Shown here: positions 48,980 to 60,724 of the stretch, piece after piece | Layout of the letters: the number at the start of each line of letters is the position of its first letter | Numbering within the stretch: position 1 is the stretch's first letter | NCBI RefSeq assembly: GCF_000006565.2 | Contig: NC_031471.1 | Coordinates: 124,001-188,000, forward strand | Direction: 5' to 3' | Length of the DNA: 64,000 bases | DNA from: Toxoplasma gondii ME49 | Lineage: Eukaryota; Apicomplexa; Conoidasida; Eucoccidiorida; Sarcocystidae | Translations under genes and position numbers: made by a program | Notes under the pieces: model-generated | Databases searched by the model: none | What the model was told of the DNA's origin: nothing | Seen by the model: the letters and a program-made list of their open reading frames with translations, nothing else

Positions 48980-49561
48980 TATTATATATATATATATATA
49001 TATATATTATTTTATATATATATATATATACATATACATACATATACATATATATACATATATATACATATATATACATATATATACATATATACATGTA
49101 CATATATATACATATATACATATGCATATATATACCCATATACGTATACATATGTATGTATGTATATATATATATATATAGGGTTTAAGGTATATGTATA
49201 TATGCATATATATGTATATATATATATATATTTGTACCATATGTTGCAGATCACGCAGGCCTACACACGCGAGTATGCACTTGGCAGAACATGCTCGCGT
49301 TGATCCCGTTTCGAGAAAAACGGATCGATTCGGATGCTGTTCTGTTTCTTGTTTCGCATGGGCAAAGCTGTGACAAGAGCAGCGTTTTGTTTGTGTGGTT
49401 ACCTCCCCACAGACGATTTTCCTTCGTTTTCGTTTCGCTGCTTCTTCTGCTTCTTCGAGTGTCTCTTCGCGGCCGTCTCTGTCCGCGCCCTCTTGACGGT
49501 GGTCTCTTGTTCTCTTGCACTGCGTACTGGGAGGCTGCGACGCCGAGGCTGCTTGTCGCAT
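42201..49561 (-). CDS. METTL13/EEF1AKMT-like methyltransferase fused to ankyrin repeats, eight exons
   Basis: Exons on the minus strand: 49561-49403, 48783-48406, 47501-47098, 46694-46497, 46019-45887, 45100-43745, 42792-42589, 42536-42201, giving 1055 aa with all phases matching. Class I SAM-dependent methyltransferase, closest by eye to METTL13/EEF1AKMT enzymes that modify eEF1[12 protein letters not shown]-terminal block (about 65), motif [13 protein letters not shown] (168-179) completed across an intron, acidic-loop YVGIDVSD (193-200), [10 protein letters not shown] (about 266-275), GGRLLALEP (about 304-312) and [13 protein letters not shown]. An Ala/Ser-rich insert (about 118-156, from a 21-bp minisatellite) sits between the first helix and motif I. 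Two ankyrin repeats follow, [20 protein letters not shown] (about 422-445) and one near 584-617, with a Ser-rich linker. Exons 1-6 are well supported. Exons 7-8 (residues 877-1055, no domain) lie beyond a tRNA gene and may be a separate gene starting at 42786. Confidence 0.65.
42831..42915 (+). tRNA. tRNA-Tyr (anticodon GTA) with 12-nt intron
   Basis: The cloverleaf is complete: acceptor stem CCGGCGA/TCGCCGG, D arm GCTC...GAGC with the AGTTGGTA loop, anticodon stem GCAGA/TCTGT with loop CTGTAGA, five-base variable region, T arm CCTGG-TTCGATT-CCGGG, and discriminator A at 42915. The intron, 42868-42879, sits at the canonical place, one base 3' of the anticodon, as in nearly all nuclear tRNA-Tyr genes. 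It contains the word TGCATGC. A box and B box (GGTTCGATTCC) promoters are internal. A TTTT at 42949 and six Ts at 42957 are possible polymerase III stops. The gene lies antisense within the putative intron between exons 6 and 7 of the methyltransferase-ankyrin gene. Confidence 0.95.
43366..43408. repeat. (TA)n microsatellite
   Basis: TA run between the tRNA-Tyr gene and exon 6 of the methyltransferase-ankyrin gene, within the putative intron 6. Confidence 0.9.
43624..43680. repeat. (TA)n microsatellite beside exon 6
   Basis: About 55 bases of TA, about 65 bases downstream (in gene direction) of the GTAGAG donor at 43744. Without splicing at that donor the protein would run into a (YI)n tail, which supports the donor. 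Confidence 0.95.
45400..45434. repeat. (TA)n microsatellite in methyltransferase-ankyrin intron 5
   Basis: Short TA run with a TACATG start, between exons 5 and 6. Confidence 0.85.
45700..45766. repeat. (TA)n microsatellite in methyltransferase-ankyrin intron 5
   Basis: TA runs broken by TGTA, about 120 bases downstream (in gene direction) of exon 5. Confidence 0.9.
46232..46312. repeat. (TA)n/(CATATA)n microsatellite in methyltransferase-ankyrin intron 4
   Basis: TA runs with regularly spaced C giving a TATACA-type higher-order unit, between exons 4 and 5. Confidence 0.9.
48151..48200 (+). repeat. 10-bp minisatellite in methyltransferase-ankyrin intron 2
   Basis: Five tandem copies of CGTCTACTGT with small changes (CGTCTACGGT, CGTCTGCTGT, CGTCTACTGA). 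Confidence 0.85.
48475..48600 (-). repeat. Coding 21-bp minisatellite encoding an Ala/Ser/Phe insert
   Basis: A unit of 21 bases (GAGGCAGAAGAAGCGAAAGC plus C on the plus strand) is repeated about five times. In the minus-strand methyltransferase it encodes ASAFASS-like repeats inserted between the N-terminal helix and motif I. The plus strand is also open, as an EAKAEAE repeat. The minus strand is preferred because flanking residues on both sides are methyltransferase-like and the exon ends are phased. Confidence 0.85.
48942..49236. repeat. Long compound (TA)n/(CATATA)n microsatellite
   Basis: The longest simple repeat in the window, nearly 300 bases of TA with CATATA, TGTATA and GTATG interruptions and a short unique spacer (GGGTTTAAGG) near 49181. 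It lies in intron 1 of the methyltransferase-ankyrin gene. Both strands read as (YI)n. Confidence 0.95.
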
Positions 49562-51463
49562 TTTTCGGAGGGAGACGAAGAACGCGAGGCAATTGTACAG
49601 AAAAACGAAGGAGGCGAAGAACGAGGGGAAATGAGTGAAAGCAGAGAAGGGAGACCCGCGTCAAGAAAGACAAGATGCGATTGGCACAAGCGAGGGGACA
49701 GGAACTCGCAACGCAAGAGAGAAGAGCGACGAACGTTAGGAAGCATTCACAAGAAAGATATAACGGAGAGAGACATGACTAAAGAGACGAGAGAAGAGAC
49801 AGGCACCCCCAGAGAAAAGGGGAGCAATCGGAGAGTGTATGTTTTCTTTCTCTTCCCCTTGCCTTTCAACCAGTGCCTTTCGAGACACCCTTCCCCCGCT
49901 GTCATTCCAGCAGGTAGCGCCTGCTTTCTCTCTTTTCTCTTTTGTCTCTTTCTCTCTTTTCTCTCGCCGCGTCAAGGCTACTCGACATCCGGGGCGTCCA
50001 ACATCCATTCGCACTCTGCTGGAGCAGCAGACCTGCGACGATTCTTTGAAGACGAGGCCTCCGAATTCGAGTGGAGCGCGGCTCTGCACCAGACAAGACG
50101 AGCGCGTAGTCTGTGCGGTAAGGAGACAGCGAGCCAGAGAAAAGAAAGAGAGCAGAGAGAGGCACAGAGAGAGGCAGAGGAAGAATCACGAGAGGCTGGG
50201 AGAGGGAGAACAGTCGAAATGAGAGATGAAGAGGAAGAGAAGAACGCGGTCACGAAAAAGAGAACAATAAAAATACAAACGCGAAAGAGAAACGATATAC
50301 ACACGAGAGGCGAACGAAAAAAAACGAATTGTGAGCACCTAAGGGAGGAACCGTGGGGTGCGTCGTCTCTCCTGTGTTGGCAGAAAACGAGGTTTATTCC
50401 GAGGAGAGAGAGAGAGGCAAGAAGAGGCTTAAAGCGCGTAAATTAGAAGAAACCTTGGCGCAAAGGCTGGCAAAGGGCAAGTCTCGTCGCTAGTTAAGCG
50501 CCGCCAAGCCGAGATTGCATGCCCAGGACAGGAGCGTCAGCTCGTCGTGAGAAGATTTTTCCAGAGGAGATAAAACAGAAGAACCCTCGAAAAACGCAGG
50601 TGAAGCGAATTTGGAAAAGACAGGGAAAGATCCACTAACCTATGAAAAACTCCGACGCGACAGCGAGTCTTTCTTTGCATGCGCTCTTTTTGCTGGAGGA
50701 GAACGACGCCGGACGCATGCACGGGGCTTTCACAGCGAAGGAAAAGGAAGAAACTTCGGCGCCGTGTTTTCACTTCCTTTCTCTTCTTCTGTAAAACTTT
50801 TCCGGTCCTTCTTCTTGTCCTTTTTCTTCCTCAAGCTGTGAAGAAGGTGGCGGCCTTGAAAGCCCCCCCCTCGTTTCGTCGCTGCTAGGGAGGAAGCATT
50901 CCGACGAGATTCCTTTGTATTCGCTGGTTCTCTCTGTCCATCGTTTTTTTTCGGTTTGTGTTTCCTCTGTTCTCTTTTTCTCTCTTTTCTTTTTCCTTTC
51001 TCCCTCGCGAAGGTTGCGCGTTCAGTGTCCGTCTCCGCGGCCATTCGTTGTCTCTCTCGCCGGATCGACACTCGCACGCGGGGCCTGTCTCTCGGGGCTG
51101 GGGACCTGCCCGTCAGCTTTCTCCCCCTTCGTCGCGTCGCTTCTTCTTTTCTTTTTTCTCGATCGGTCCATCTCTTTTCGACTGCTCAGTCCGCGCGTCA
51201 GGAAAATTCGTCGCTCGCCCGCTTCTTCCACCCCAGCAGCTCTCAGGCACACAACTTCGCAGAGCCTTCCTCGTCGCCTCGGGCCTCTCCAGCTTCTCCG
51301 GGGACGCGAAGCGAACCTCCTCGTAGAGGAAGCGAAGAGGGCAAGCAGCACTGAGAGAGGGCAAAGGGAACGAGGAGGAAGAGCAAGGACAGCGAAGACG
51401 AAAAGAAGAGCGCGAGTGGGCTCCGGCCGTTAAAAAAAAGTCTTCTCTCTGTATCTGTGCACC
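49562..51463. other. Divergent intergenic region, methyltransferase-ankyrin / PPWD1
   Basis: About 1.9 kb between two diverging start codons; it should hold both promoters and leaders. GC-rich block 49975-50111 could be an unplaced leader exon on either strand: plus-strand signals are AAG at its left and GTAAGG at its right, minus-strand signals are CACAG at 50100 and GTCTGC near 50035. No downstream exon phases to it convincingly. The long plus-strand frame 49334-50446 is purine-biased and rejected. Confidence 0.5.
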
Positions 51464-54400
51464 ATGTCGAGCTCAGAGAACGGTCACGGCGAACTGGCCT
51501 CATCCCGAAAACACAAGGAGCGGAGACACAGAAGAAACGAAGAAGAGAGAAAGAAGGAGAGAGAAGAAACGCAGAGAGAAGAGAGAGAAAGAGAAAGAGA
51601 GAGAGAGGATCGAAATTCGGTGAGAGATCGTCGGAGGGAGGCTGAGGACAGCTCGAGCGACTCTGACCGGGAGACGAAGCCCAGGGAAAGGAGACCTGCA
51701 GAGTTGACCGACTCCGATGACGACCGCAGACCTGCGGCTGGGCATGGAGTGAGCGCGGACGGCGAGAAAGACACAAGTCGAGGAGGCGAAGAGGAAAAAC
51801 GAAAGGAACAGAGAGAAGATGAACGGCGAAAACCTGGAGGAATGAAGCCTGCATCCACTTCGACACACTCTGACGGTGACGAAAGCAGTGACGACGACAG
51901 CTTTGGTGAGTGACGCTTCTTGCTTCTCACTTCTTTTGTCACCCTTCTCTCTTCTTTTCCCTCTCTTTTGGTTTCTTTATTCATTCCCTTTCTTCTCTGT
52001 CTTTCTCTCTTTCTTCTCACTGCCTTGCACTTCCCCTTTTATTCTCCCTTCTCTCTCTTCGTCTCCCGCATCCGTTGTTTATCTCGGTTTTCGTTTTCTT
52101 TCTGGGGCACCGTTCTTGGGCCTCTTTCTCCTTCCTCTCCACCTTTGCCTTCCTCATTATTTTTCTCCATGTTTCACTTTGTTCTCCCCCGTTTTTACCA
52201 ATATTTTTCTCCATGTTTCACTTTGTTCTCTCCCGTTTGTACCATTTTTTTTCTGTTCCCAGGCCCAGCGCCTGTCGCGAAAGGCGGCCGAGGCGCGCCG
52301 GGCCTCGTCAAGCGTCGTCGTCTGGTTCCTCACGAGGAGCTTTACTTGAAGAATCTTCCCCACGAAGAAAGATATTTCAGGTCCTTCATGCACAGAGACG
52401 AAGTTTCTCACGGTACGCAGGCACTCCTTCTCGCCCGTCCTTTCGTTCTTGGCTTTTTATTTTTCTTTTTACGCCTTTCCTTTCTCGTTTGTTTTTTTCC
52501 TTTCTTTTCTCTCGCTCTTCGCGCCGCCATCTCGGCGCCGCGTTTCTCGAGGCCGTTGCAGGTCTCGAGCGTCTGTCTGTGTGCAGTTGTGCAGTCGCTT
52601 TACCACTGCGCGCTCCCTGAGCAGTATTGTCTCGAATTAAAAGTATGTCTGGTCCACTGTCCGCCGTCTAAAACAAGTCTTTGCTTCGCTATTCACCATC
52701 TCCCTCTGACCTCCTCCCTGTCTCCTTGCTGGCGTTACCTCGCTGAGAATCGTGGAATTCAATTTTCCTTTGTTTCTGTATATTGGTTCCAGCTCTATGT
52801 GTGCAGTCACATCGGGAGCTCCTCGAGGCCGAGTCTGCGAGTCGAACTCTGGGGTGTCTCCTCGCGTCTTCTCCGCGTCTTTTCTCGCCTTGTTTCTTCG
52901 TCAACTTGCTGTGTTCTGTCTCGCATTCTTTTTCCTTGAACTACCTTTTGGTTCGATCAGCTTCCCTTCATGTGCGTTCTCTCCTTTTCTCTCCGCTTTT
53001 GGCAAGTTCTTCTGGGTGCCGTTGCTTCCCTCCTTTCTTCTCTCTTCTCTGCTCTTTTGTGTTTCCGTCGGAGTCTCTGTCAGGTCGTCTTCACAAGCAG
53101 TTGCGTCTTTCTCCTCTCTTTCTTCAGTGGTGGCGAGTCCTCTCCATCGCTTCATCATCACGGGCAGCGTCGACGGCCATGTCAAGTTTTGGATTCGCGA
53201 GGGCGAAGACATCGAATTTGTTAAACATTTCCGCGCCCATGTGGGTAAGCGTGCCGTCTCTTTTTCCTTTCCCTTCCTCTTCTCGTTCGTCTGCTCCTTC
53301 TTCGCTTTCCTTTTTCCTTCTCCTCCTGGTCTTCGTTCTGCTTCTTCTCCCTCTGTGCGGGTCCTCCTTGAGCTCCTTGGTCTCCATCGTCCTCGTACGC
53401 GTCTCCCCCTTTGGTCCACTCTTCGTTTCTCTCCCTGTCGGTCGCGCGAGTTCAGGTGTACGTCCTGTGTAGCAGACGTATTCCCTCCACATCGAGAGCG
53501 ATTTCAGCTCGCGTCTCTCTCTGTCCAGCCATGTTTCTTTTTCATTCCTTTTGCCGTCCGACGCACGACTTTGCTTCGGCACTCCACTTTGTTCATATGT
53601 CGCTCTGTTGCTTTTCCTTGCTTCTTCCTGCGTATGTGCTCGTCCACGAGGTTGTCTCCGCCCTTGGCAACGCAGGGCGTCATGTCCTGCATGCGCCTTT
53701 CCCCCGCTTCCTCCCGTCACTGTGTCTCCCCTCGACTGTTTCTCTTCTCCAACATTCTCTGTCCTCTTTCGCCTTCGTGTGACTCACGTATCTTCTTCTC
53801 GAGCGCATTCCGGCGTTTTCTGCTTCTGTGTCTTTCGCTGCGGCTTTCTGGCGTTCCTCTTCTCCGCTCGTCTCTCCCCGCTGCTTCCTCTTCCTTCTGA
53901 CATCTTCGCTTTTCCTCCTGATTCCTTACCTTTCGCGGTGTCTCTTTCGACAGGGGCACTGCACTGTCTCTGTGTCTCCTCGGCCGACGGCGGGGCGGTT
54001 GTGGGGTCCGTCGGAGGAGACAGAACGTTCCGTCTGTTTGAAGTCGTCACTTTCGACATGCTTTGCCTCCTCAAGCTTCCCTTCGAGCCTCTCGCCTGCG
54101 AGTTCGTTCACGGTAGAGAGGAACCTGCGCCGGTCGTTGCCATGTAAGAACTCTCAGTGCCTGCACGCATGCGCGTCAGTCGGCATCTAAGCATGCACCG
54201 ACAGAAGGAGATAGGCATTCAAAGCAGAGAGACAAACGCGAGACAGAGACAGAAAGATACTTGCGCAGGCAGATATAGGCATACAGAGACACACTGAAAG
54301 GCAGATCTCTGTAGACAGCTCCAGATGGTAGGTCGATATTCTTATATATATATATATATGTATGTATTCGGTGTGCATGCATATTTGCGGCATTCGGTTT

Positions 54401-57400
54401 TCTTACGGGCAACTGCGTCCGCCTCTATGGCGCCTCGCGTCGCACACTGCCTGGCTTGTGGGCAAATGTATAAACGTGCTTCTGTGTGACTTGTTTGACT
54501 CGCATGCATTTCACCTTTTTATTTCGTCTAAATATTTGGAAGGAGTTTCTTTCTTACGGATCACTATTTTATATAAACTCACATCCATGTTCTTTTCGTA
54601 ACGGCGAATGAGCTCCCCTTCAGGTATCTGGTGGAAGGTCTCACTTCTCTCTCTCTCGCACGTATGCATGAGACGTTTCCTTTCGAATGTATGCAGAGCG
54701 TTTGTGGAGTTACAAGTGTCACCCATGCGCACAAAGTCACTTTTGTATCTCGCGTTTTATCGAAACGCCTTCTTGTCGCGTCTGTGTGAAATCGCGCGTT
54801 TGTCTCATTAACGTGAGATCCCTTGCATGTCGCGCGCTTACGACGTCACTTCGTCACGGACGCGTCTCGTCGTCTGCGTTGTGCGTTCTCGGTCTTTAGC
54901 TCGGCGAAGGAGACTCCAGAAATCTTCTTGTACAAGCCCACACTGAGCTCGGAGTCGGTGGGGAGCTTCTCGCTCCACATGGCCCCTGCCCATCTGCTGC
55001 GATTCAATGCGGCGCTGGACGTCTGCGTCTCAGCCGACAAGGACGGAGGCCTCGAAGTCTGGTGCACAGACAGCTACCAGAGAGCGACGCGCGACAACCG
55101 GATGGGCAAGATTCGCTATTCCCTTAAAAGCGAAACAGATCACTTTGAGCTGGCCAAGGTCCGTGTAGAGCTTGAGATGGAGGAAAACGGTGAACCGCAA
55201 GTCCGACTTTGCTAGTCTCCTTTTCATCCGTGCTTTGTGCGGAATATTTAAATTTGTCTACCTGAAACCATGCTACTGGATTTGGTAAATGTTGCTTTGT
55301 ACTTCCTTCCCTCCCATCCGTTTCAGTCACGTTCTTGTCGACCAGTTCCAACGTCTCTACAGTGAACCTGAAAACATTTGTACGAGTCTTTTGCAGCGAG
55401 AAACGATGCGCTGAGTTTCCAGGTGCCTTTGTAGGCCCAGTGAGGTTCCTTTCTCGTCGCTAAGGTATTGCTTTCTCCGTAGTTTTTTTACCCTGGCTGC
55501 CGCTTGCCTTTCTCAGTTCATCGCGTGACTCTCCACTCCTTCCTGCTCTCTTTCCTGTTCCTTTTCAGCTGTTTTCTCTCTGTCCTTCCCCCTGCTCAGT
55601 CTTTTTGCAACTCTTTCTCTCTTTCCTTTACATGGAAAGTCCTTGTCGTCTCTTGACACTCCTCGTCTGCTTCGTACTCTGCGTTTCCGCCTTCTCTCTT
55701 TCTCTTGGTGCGATTTCTTCTTTTGATCCGTCGTTTCTGTCTCGGTTTCCCTCAGGTCAAGACCTACGCGCTCGCGCTCGCAGTGGCGCCGGACGGCCAG
55801 CTTCTGGCCGTTCTGTCCGCCGACTCGACTCTGCGGATCTTCCGCTTCACCACGGGAAAGATTGCAAAGGTTTACCTGGAAACCGTCGACGTAGGTGATT
55901 TGTTGTTCACCTTCACTCTCGCAGTCTCTTCGCCTCTCGCTTGCTCCACTCCGACGACAGCCGTCTGATGTTTACTCCTGTTCAGACGCTCAGGTGTCTG
56001 CGGCTTTCGACTTTTGCCAGATTGGAACCGGACGCAGAGCAGCAGTGGTTTCGCGGTGTGCATGCACCAGTTGCTCTCCTAAAAACGGGAGTTCCGCCAG
56101 TTTCGCCCTGGGGTGTGTGGTTGCAAGCTTTAAGTTCCAAGTACCTCGTTTTCCCTCGCTTTAAACAGCGGGAGAGCTGTCTCCTCTGCTTTTTCTGTTT
56201 TCTGAGGTGATCCTTCTCTCTTCGTATTTCGGTTGCTCACCGTCACAGATGTACGAAACGGCACAGAACGATCCGCAGCGACGCGCGCTGCATGTCGACG
56301 CCCTCGACTTCGAGCACCGCCTGGCGGCGGAGAAAGAACTTTCGAAGGCTCGAGGCAGAGCATGGCAAACGATGAGCTTCGACGAAAGCTCGAACTTCCT
56401 CGTCTATCCCTCCATGCTCGGCATCAAGATTGTGAACGTCAAAGACAACCGCGTAAGGCCGGGCGTACGGGCGGTCAACAGACAGACGAATGACGCAAAA
56501 ATAGACGCAGTTTTCAGAGCGTCAACGCCGAGACTTCGAGAGGCGACAAAATATCGCAACATGAAGAGTCCTTGTTGGAAAACTTGCGGTGGTAGCTCCG
56601 ACGCGGGCATGTGTGGCGACGTAAGGCCTTGGGCGCACACACCGAACGCGAAGAAGGGTTTGGCTGCATGCAACTCCACATGCAACTCTGCATGCGTTTT
56701 TTGTCTCTGCAGCTCTGCCGCATAATTGGGAAGCCCGAACACAGTCTCCGGTTCCTCGCCGTCGCCGTCTACCAAGCGAAGGCACAAAAGGTGAGCATCA
56801 AACTGCGAATTCAAAACTGTCTATCGAGGTACATCAATACTCACAGGCAAAAAGCGAAGCAGACAGAAGGCTACACATATGTAGGTATATATATATATAT
56901 ATGTGCATGTGAAGCAGGAGCATACCTTGAGGTGATAGGTAGCGATGGAGAGTACATTCGTTTCACTACGTGTAGCTGTCTGTAGAAAAGGTTTTTTTAC
57001 GTACATTTGAAGGTATTTAGGAGTGACTTAGAGAAGGGTAGTGGACTGTGCACCCGGCCGTCGGATTTCGTTCGCTTTGGCGAGCCTTGCCGCGCTGCAG
57101 GAGAGCGTTGCCTCCGCGCTCTTGGGCAGGGTACGTCGGATTTTCGGTGGATCCTTGGGGTATGTTGAAGCGTAGGGTCGTTCAGACGAGAAAGGCGCGG
57201 GGAGCGCTGCACGCGCGGCCGCAGGGCAGGCTGTCCGCGATGGAGATGTTTCTGTCGTTTTTTCTTCAGAGGAAAGCAACGACAACGGTGATTCTGGGGA
57301 AGAACGCCAAGACGCAAGAGAACAAGGAGGAGAGCCGAATGGACTCCGTCATTGTTGCCTCCGCCTTCAAGAAAAACAGGTACACCCATCGTGCCTCGCC

Positions 57401-60400
57401 TCCCGCGGTATACAGCCTGTCCTGTGCGAGCTTCTCGCTGCCTTCACATCTGCGCCTCGTGACAAAATCGTCCATTTGCTTCCTTTCAAAGTTCCTGCGA
57501 CAGCCGTTTCAGTTCCAAGGATCGTCTGAATAGGACTCCAGCTCGGAGACGTACGGAGAAAACAGAGTTCTTCTTCCGAGTGTTGCACTCGACCTTCGTC
57601 GTCACGCGCTCGCTGCGGACTTTCTCTCCCTTTCTCCATCCGGCGTTTTGAACTCGCAGACTTGGCGAGGCGCCTCCATTTCCGTTCCGTTTTCCCCTCC
57701 GTCTACGGTCGCTGTGGCCTGCACACTCGCTCAGCTCGCCTGCTACTTCGGCTCTCGCATTTGTCTCTCTCCTCGTCTTCCCCGACTTCCTTCTCTGTGG
57801 TGTTGCCTCCCGCGTCTGCAGAGTCTACTTTTTTACTGCGGACTCGCAGAAAGAAGGCCTCGTCGACTTGCGAGATGTCTTCAACGAAAAGCCTTCCAAG
57901 GAAGAACAAGAAGCTCTCGCACGTAAGTCCGTCGTCGTCGATAGCTCTCACTTTTGTCTCTCTCACTGTGTCGCTTCTCTCTTCCTTCTGCTCTCATCTC
58001 TCGTCTTTTGTTCACCTATCGCTGTCTTCTCTTGCCTTTCTCGTCGCTAGATCGGTTTTCTTCTCTCTCTCTTCTGGTCGACGTTACTTCAACTGCACCG
58101 GCGGAGATGTGATCTTTTGCGCCGTCGCAACTTGAAAATAGACATGCATTGATATATATATATATATGTGCGTGTAAAATACGTATATATATACATAGAA
58201 TTATATATATAGCATACAGCTTTGTGTTATGGACATACATGTGTGCAACCATGTTTTCTTTTTTCTTAGTGTTTCGTGATGGTATTTCTGTCGACTTGTG
58301 CGTTTCTCTGTGTAGCAAGTGCCTCTTCTGCGATTGCGCCCTCTCTGCGGTCTGGGCGCACTGCCACGATTTTCACGACAATGGGGGATATTTTCATTCG
58401 TCTCTTTCCTCAAGAATGTCCGAAGACCGTGGAGAACTTCTGTACGCATGCACGCAACGGCTACTACGACCAGTGCATCTTCCACCGTGTCATTAAAGGG
58501 TTCATGATTCAAACTGGCGACCCTAACGGCGACGGCACAGGAGGTAAAGGCAGTTCCACGTTTTCCCCGTTTTCTTCATTTTTCCAGTTTTCTCAGGCTT
58601 TCTCTGTGCGTGTCACGAGAGCGTTTCCATGCCTTTTTTGGTCTGTCCTGTCTTCCTGCATCGCCGGTTCTCCGACTTGCGTCTCTGCCGCTCCTTCAGA
58701 GTCCCTCTGACCTACGCGAGATGCGTTAACTGCCTGTTTCCGGGAGAACCTCTATTTGCTTTAGTGCACTATTGGTCGCATTAGATTCCTGGGTGAAGTA
58801 GCGATCTACAACACAGAAGCTTGCTTTGTTGGAGAAAGGCTTTTTGCCTCGAAGCACAGAAAACGACGTCAGAGACGTCTCAGACAGCTCAACCTATGTG
58901 ACGGGAACAGCGAACGCAGCCAAGGGCCGCTCCTAGGGTGGCCAACGAACAGAGTTTCCAGCGTCCTAGTTCCTTGGAAACCGGTCGTGAGTTTCCGTTG
59001 CTTCTGTGTGAATTTCGGACCCCCGGTCGACTCTCGCTTTCTCCCGATTTGTCTTTCACTGAGAGCGGACAACGGAGTTTCGCGTCTCTGTTTGAAGAGA
59101 AGCCGCCTACAGATGATGCTAGATTTGGATGTGAAGCGGGAGCAGAAGCGCTGTTTTCGATGCCCTGCAGGCTGTGGATCTCTCTCGCGCGCGACGCTTA
59201 AGATGCATTGAAGTTCAAATACGTCAATCGGTCATATTTGTTTCCCCGACAGAGCCGCCGTTGTGTTGTTGCCCGTTTGCCGAGTACCTCTGCGGAACGG
59301 GAGCACTGAATTTCCTTTGCTCGGACTTTTCGCCACTCGGAGGCGCTCCAGTGGGGCGTCTGTACATCCAGGTGCTCTACGGTCTCTGTTTCTTTCCAGG
59401 TGAATCGATTTGGGGAGGCGACTTCGAGGACGAGTTCCACCGGGCTCTGAAGCACGATCGACCGTTCACTGTGTCGATGGCAAATGCAGGGCCGAACACA
59501 AACGGCTCTCAGTTCTTCATCACAACGGTGCCTTGCAGTTGGCTTGACAACAAACACACAGTGTTCGGCCGCGTCGTTCAGGGGATGGACGTCGTGACGA
59601 AAATCGAGAATGTAAGTGCAGATCCGAGAGGGGAACTCGGGAGGCGTTGCCCCGGGTGGTCTGGAGTCTCTCAAACCGTTCCTCCGTAGCAACGAATCAA
59701 GGAGGCACACATCGTGAACGGGCCGCAGATGTTATAGGCGGACCGGACATGCATGCAACGGAAGGATCTGTGAACGCGCCTTCGAGGGCGGTGTCGGGTG
59801 GTCTGCGGGGTGTGGGTGACAGAAGCTGTCACATGCATTTCGAGCCGGGAAAGTTATACAAAGGGTAATTTGTTCGGCCTTTGGATAGCGATCCTGGAGA
59901 GGCTAGCGTTGCCGCTGTACTAGAGGTACCCTCTGTGGCTGCAAGTGCTTTGGACGGTACGTTTCTGTCTCACGTACCTTTTGAGCAGCGAAACGCATGC
60001 ACATCAATGGGGAGGCAGTGGCAGTCTGCAGCCTGTGAAAATGCAATTGTGGTCGTTGGAAGGAAAGGACAAGAGGAAAAGAAGAGCTCGTCTGCGAGAA
60101 CAAGGTGGTCTCTTCTTGGGCTAATGATTCGAATGGCAACGGTTGAAATCCGCTCCTCGTTTCTAGATAAAAGGCTGCGTAGGATAGAAGCGAGTCGTTT
60201 AAAGTGTGCACAGTTTTCTTTTCACTGGGAGACAACAGACTCTCTCCCGCTACGCAATCGTGGACTACAGCACTTCAATGAAGTGAAGAGGAAACTCTTC
60301 TCATTCAAAGTGTGAACCGGATTCTAATGGGTAGGATTCCGGAACAGTGACAAAAAATCACTGACTTGCCGCAGACACCAGTATAAAGTTCAGACGTACG

Positions 60401-60724
60401 GCAGCTTTAGCTTCTGTGCGTTATGTTAATCAAAAGCGTTTCATCGATGCTGATATTTCGCTGACAAAACCAGTATCCTCGTCTGCGTAAACGCAAAGGT
60501 ACATCATGTAAGCTCTTGTGGGAACCGTTTACAATCTTGCAACCGAAGGCACTGCAAGGCATCGAGTTCAGAGTTTCTCTTGTAGTCCAAGCCGAGGAAG
60601 AACGGCGTGCTTGGCAGTGGTTTTGCCTGTCTTTTGTTTTGTGTGTTTGCTTTAGGTGGCGACCAACGTTGAGGACAAACCGAAGCAAGATGTGAAACTT
60701 TTGACCATCAAAGTCACTTCCTAA
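51464..60724 (+). CDS. PPWD1: PPWD1, WD40-repeat cyclophilin of the spliceosome, 13 exons
   Basis: Exons: 51464-51905, 52263-52412, 53128-53244, 53954-54143, 54900-55158, 55756-55890, 56249-56452, 56713-56790, 57270-57379, 57822-57922, 58316-58543, 59400-59611, 60656-60724; 764 aa, phases all match. The ATG has a good context (CACC-ATG). Residues 1-147 are a charged Arg/Glu/Asp/Ser-rich leader typical of splicing proteins. Residues about 150-520 form the WD40 propeller: [87 protein letters not shown] is the conserved linker. The cyclophilin domain (about 605-764) keeps the catalytic set: [28 protein letters not shown] in SWLDNKHT, and VFGRV. It is therefore predicted to be an active prolyl isomerase, acting in late spliceosomes. 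The animal protein is about 650 aa; the excess is mainly at the N-terminus. Confidence 0.93.
52159..52244 (+). repeat. 44-bp tandem duplication in PPWD1 intron 1
   Basis: Two adjacent copies (52159 and 52203 onward) of a unit starting ATTTTTCTCCATGTTTCACT, differing at only a few bases. The second copy ends just upstream of the polypyrimidine tract and CCCAG acceptor of exon 2. Confidence 0.9.
54340..54366. repeat. (TA)n tract in PPWD1 intron 4
   Basis: Short TA run in the intron between exons 4 and 5. Confidence 0.85.
58149..58214. repeat. (TA)n tracts in PPWD1 intron 10
   Basis: Several short TA runs separated by GTGCGTG and ACATAGAAT words, between exons 10 and 11. A further short TA run lies at about 56886-56902 in intron 8. 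Confidence 0.85.

Noticed and set aside
48931..49188. Frames encoding (YI)n repeats on both strands
   Set aside because: They are translations of TA microsatellites. The same applies near 31400, 38300, 40400, 43600, 45700 and 46250.
49334..50446. Plus-strand frame of 370 codons
   Set aside because: Its Arg/Glu-rich parts reflect purine bias, it overlaps the first exon of the minus-strand methyltransferase, and it has no domain.
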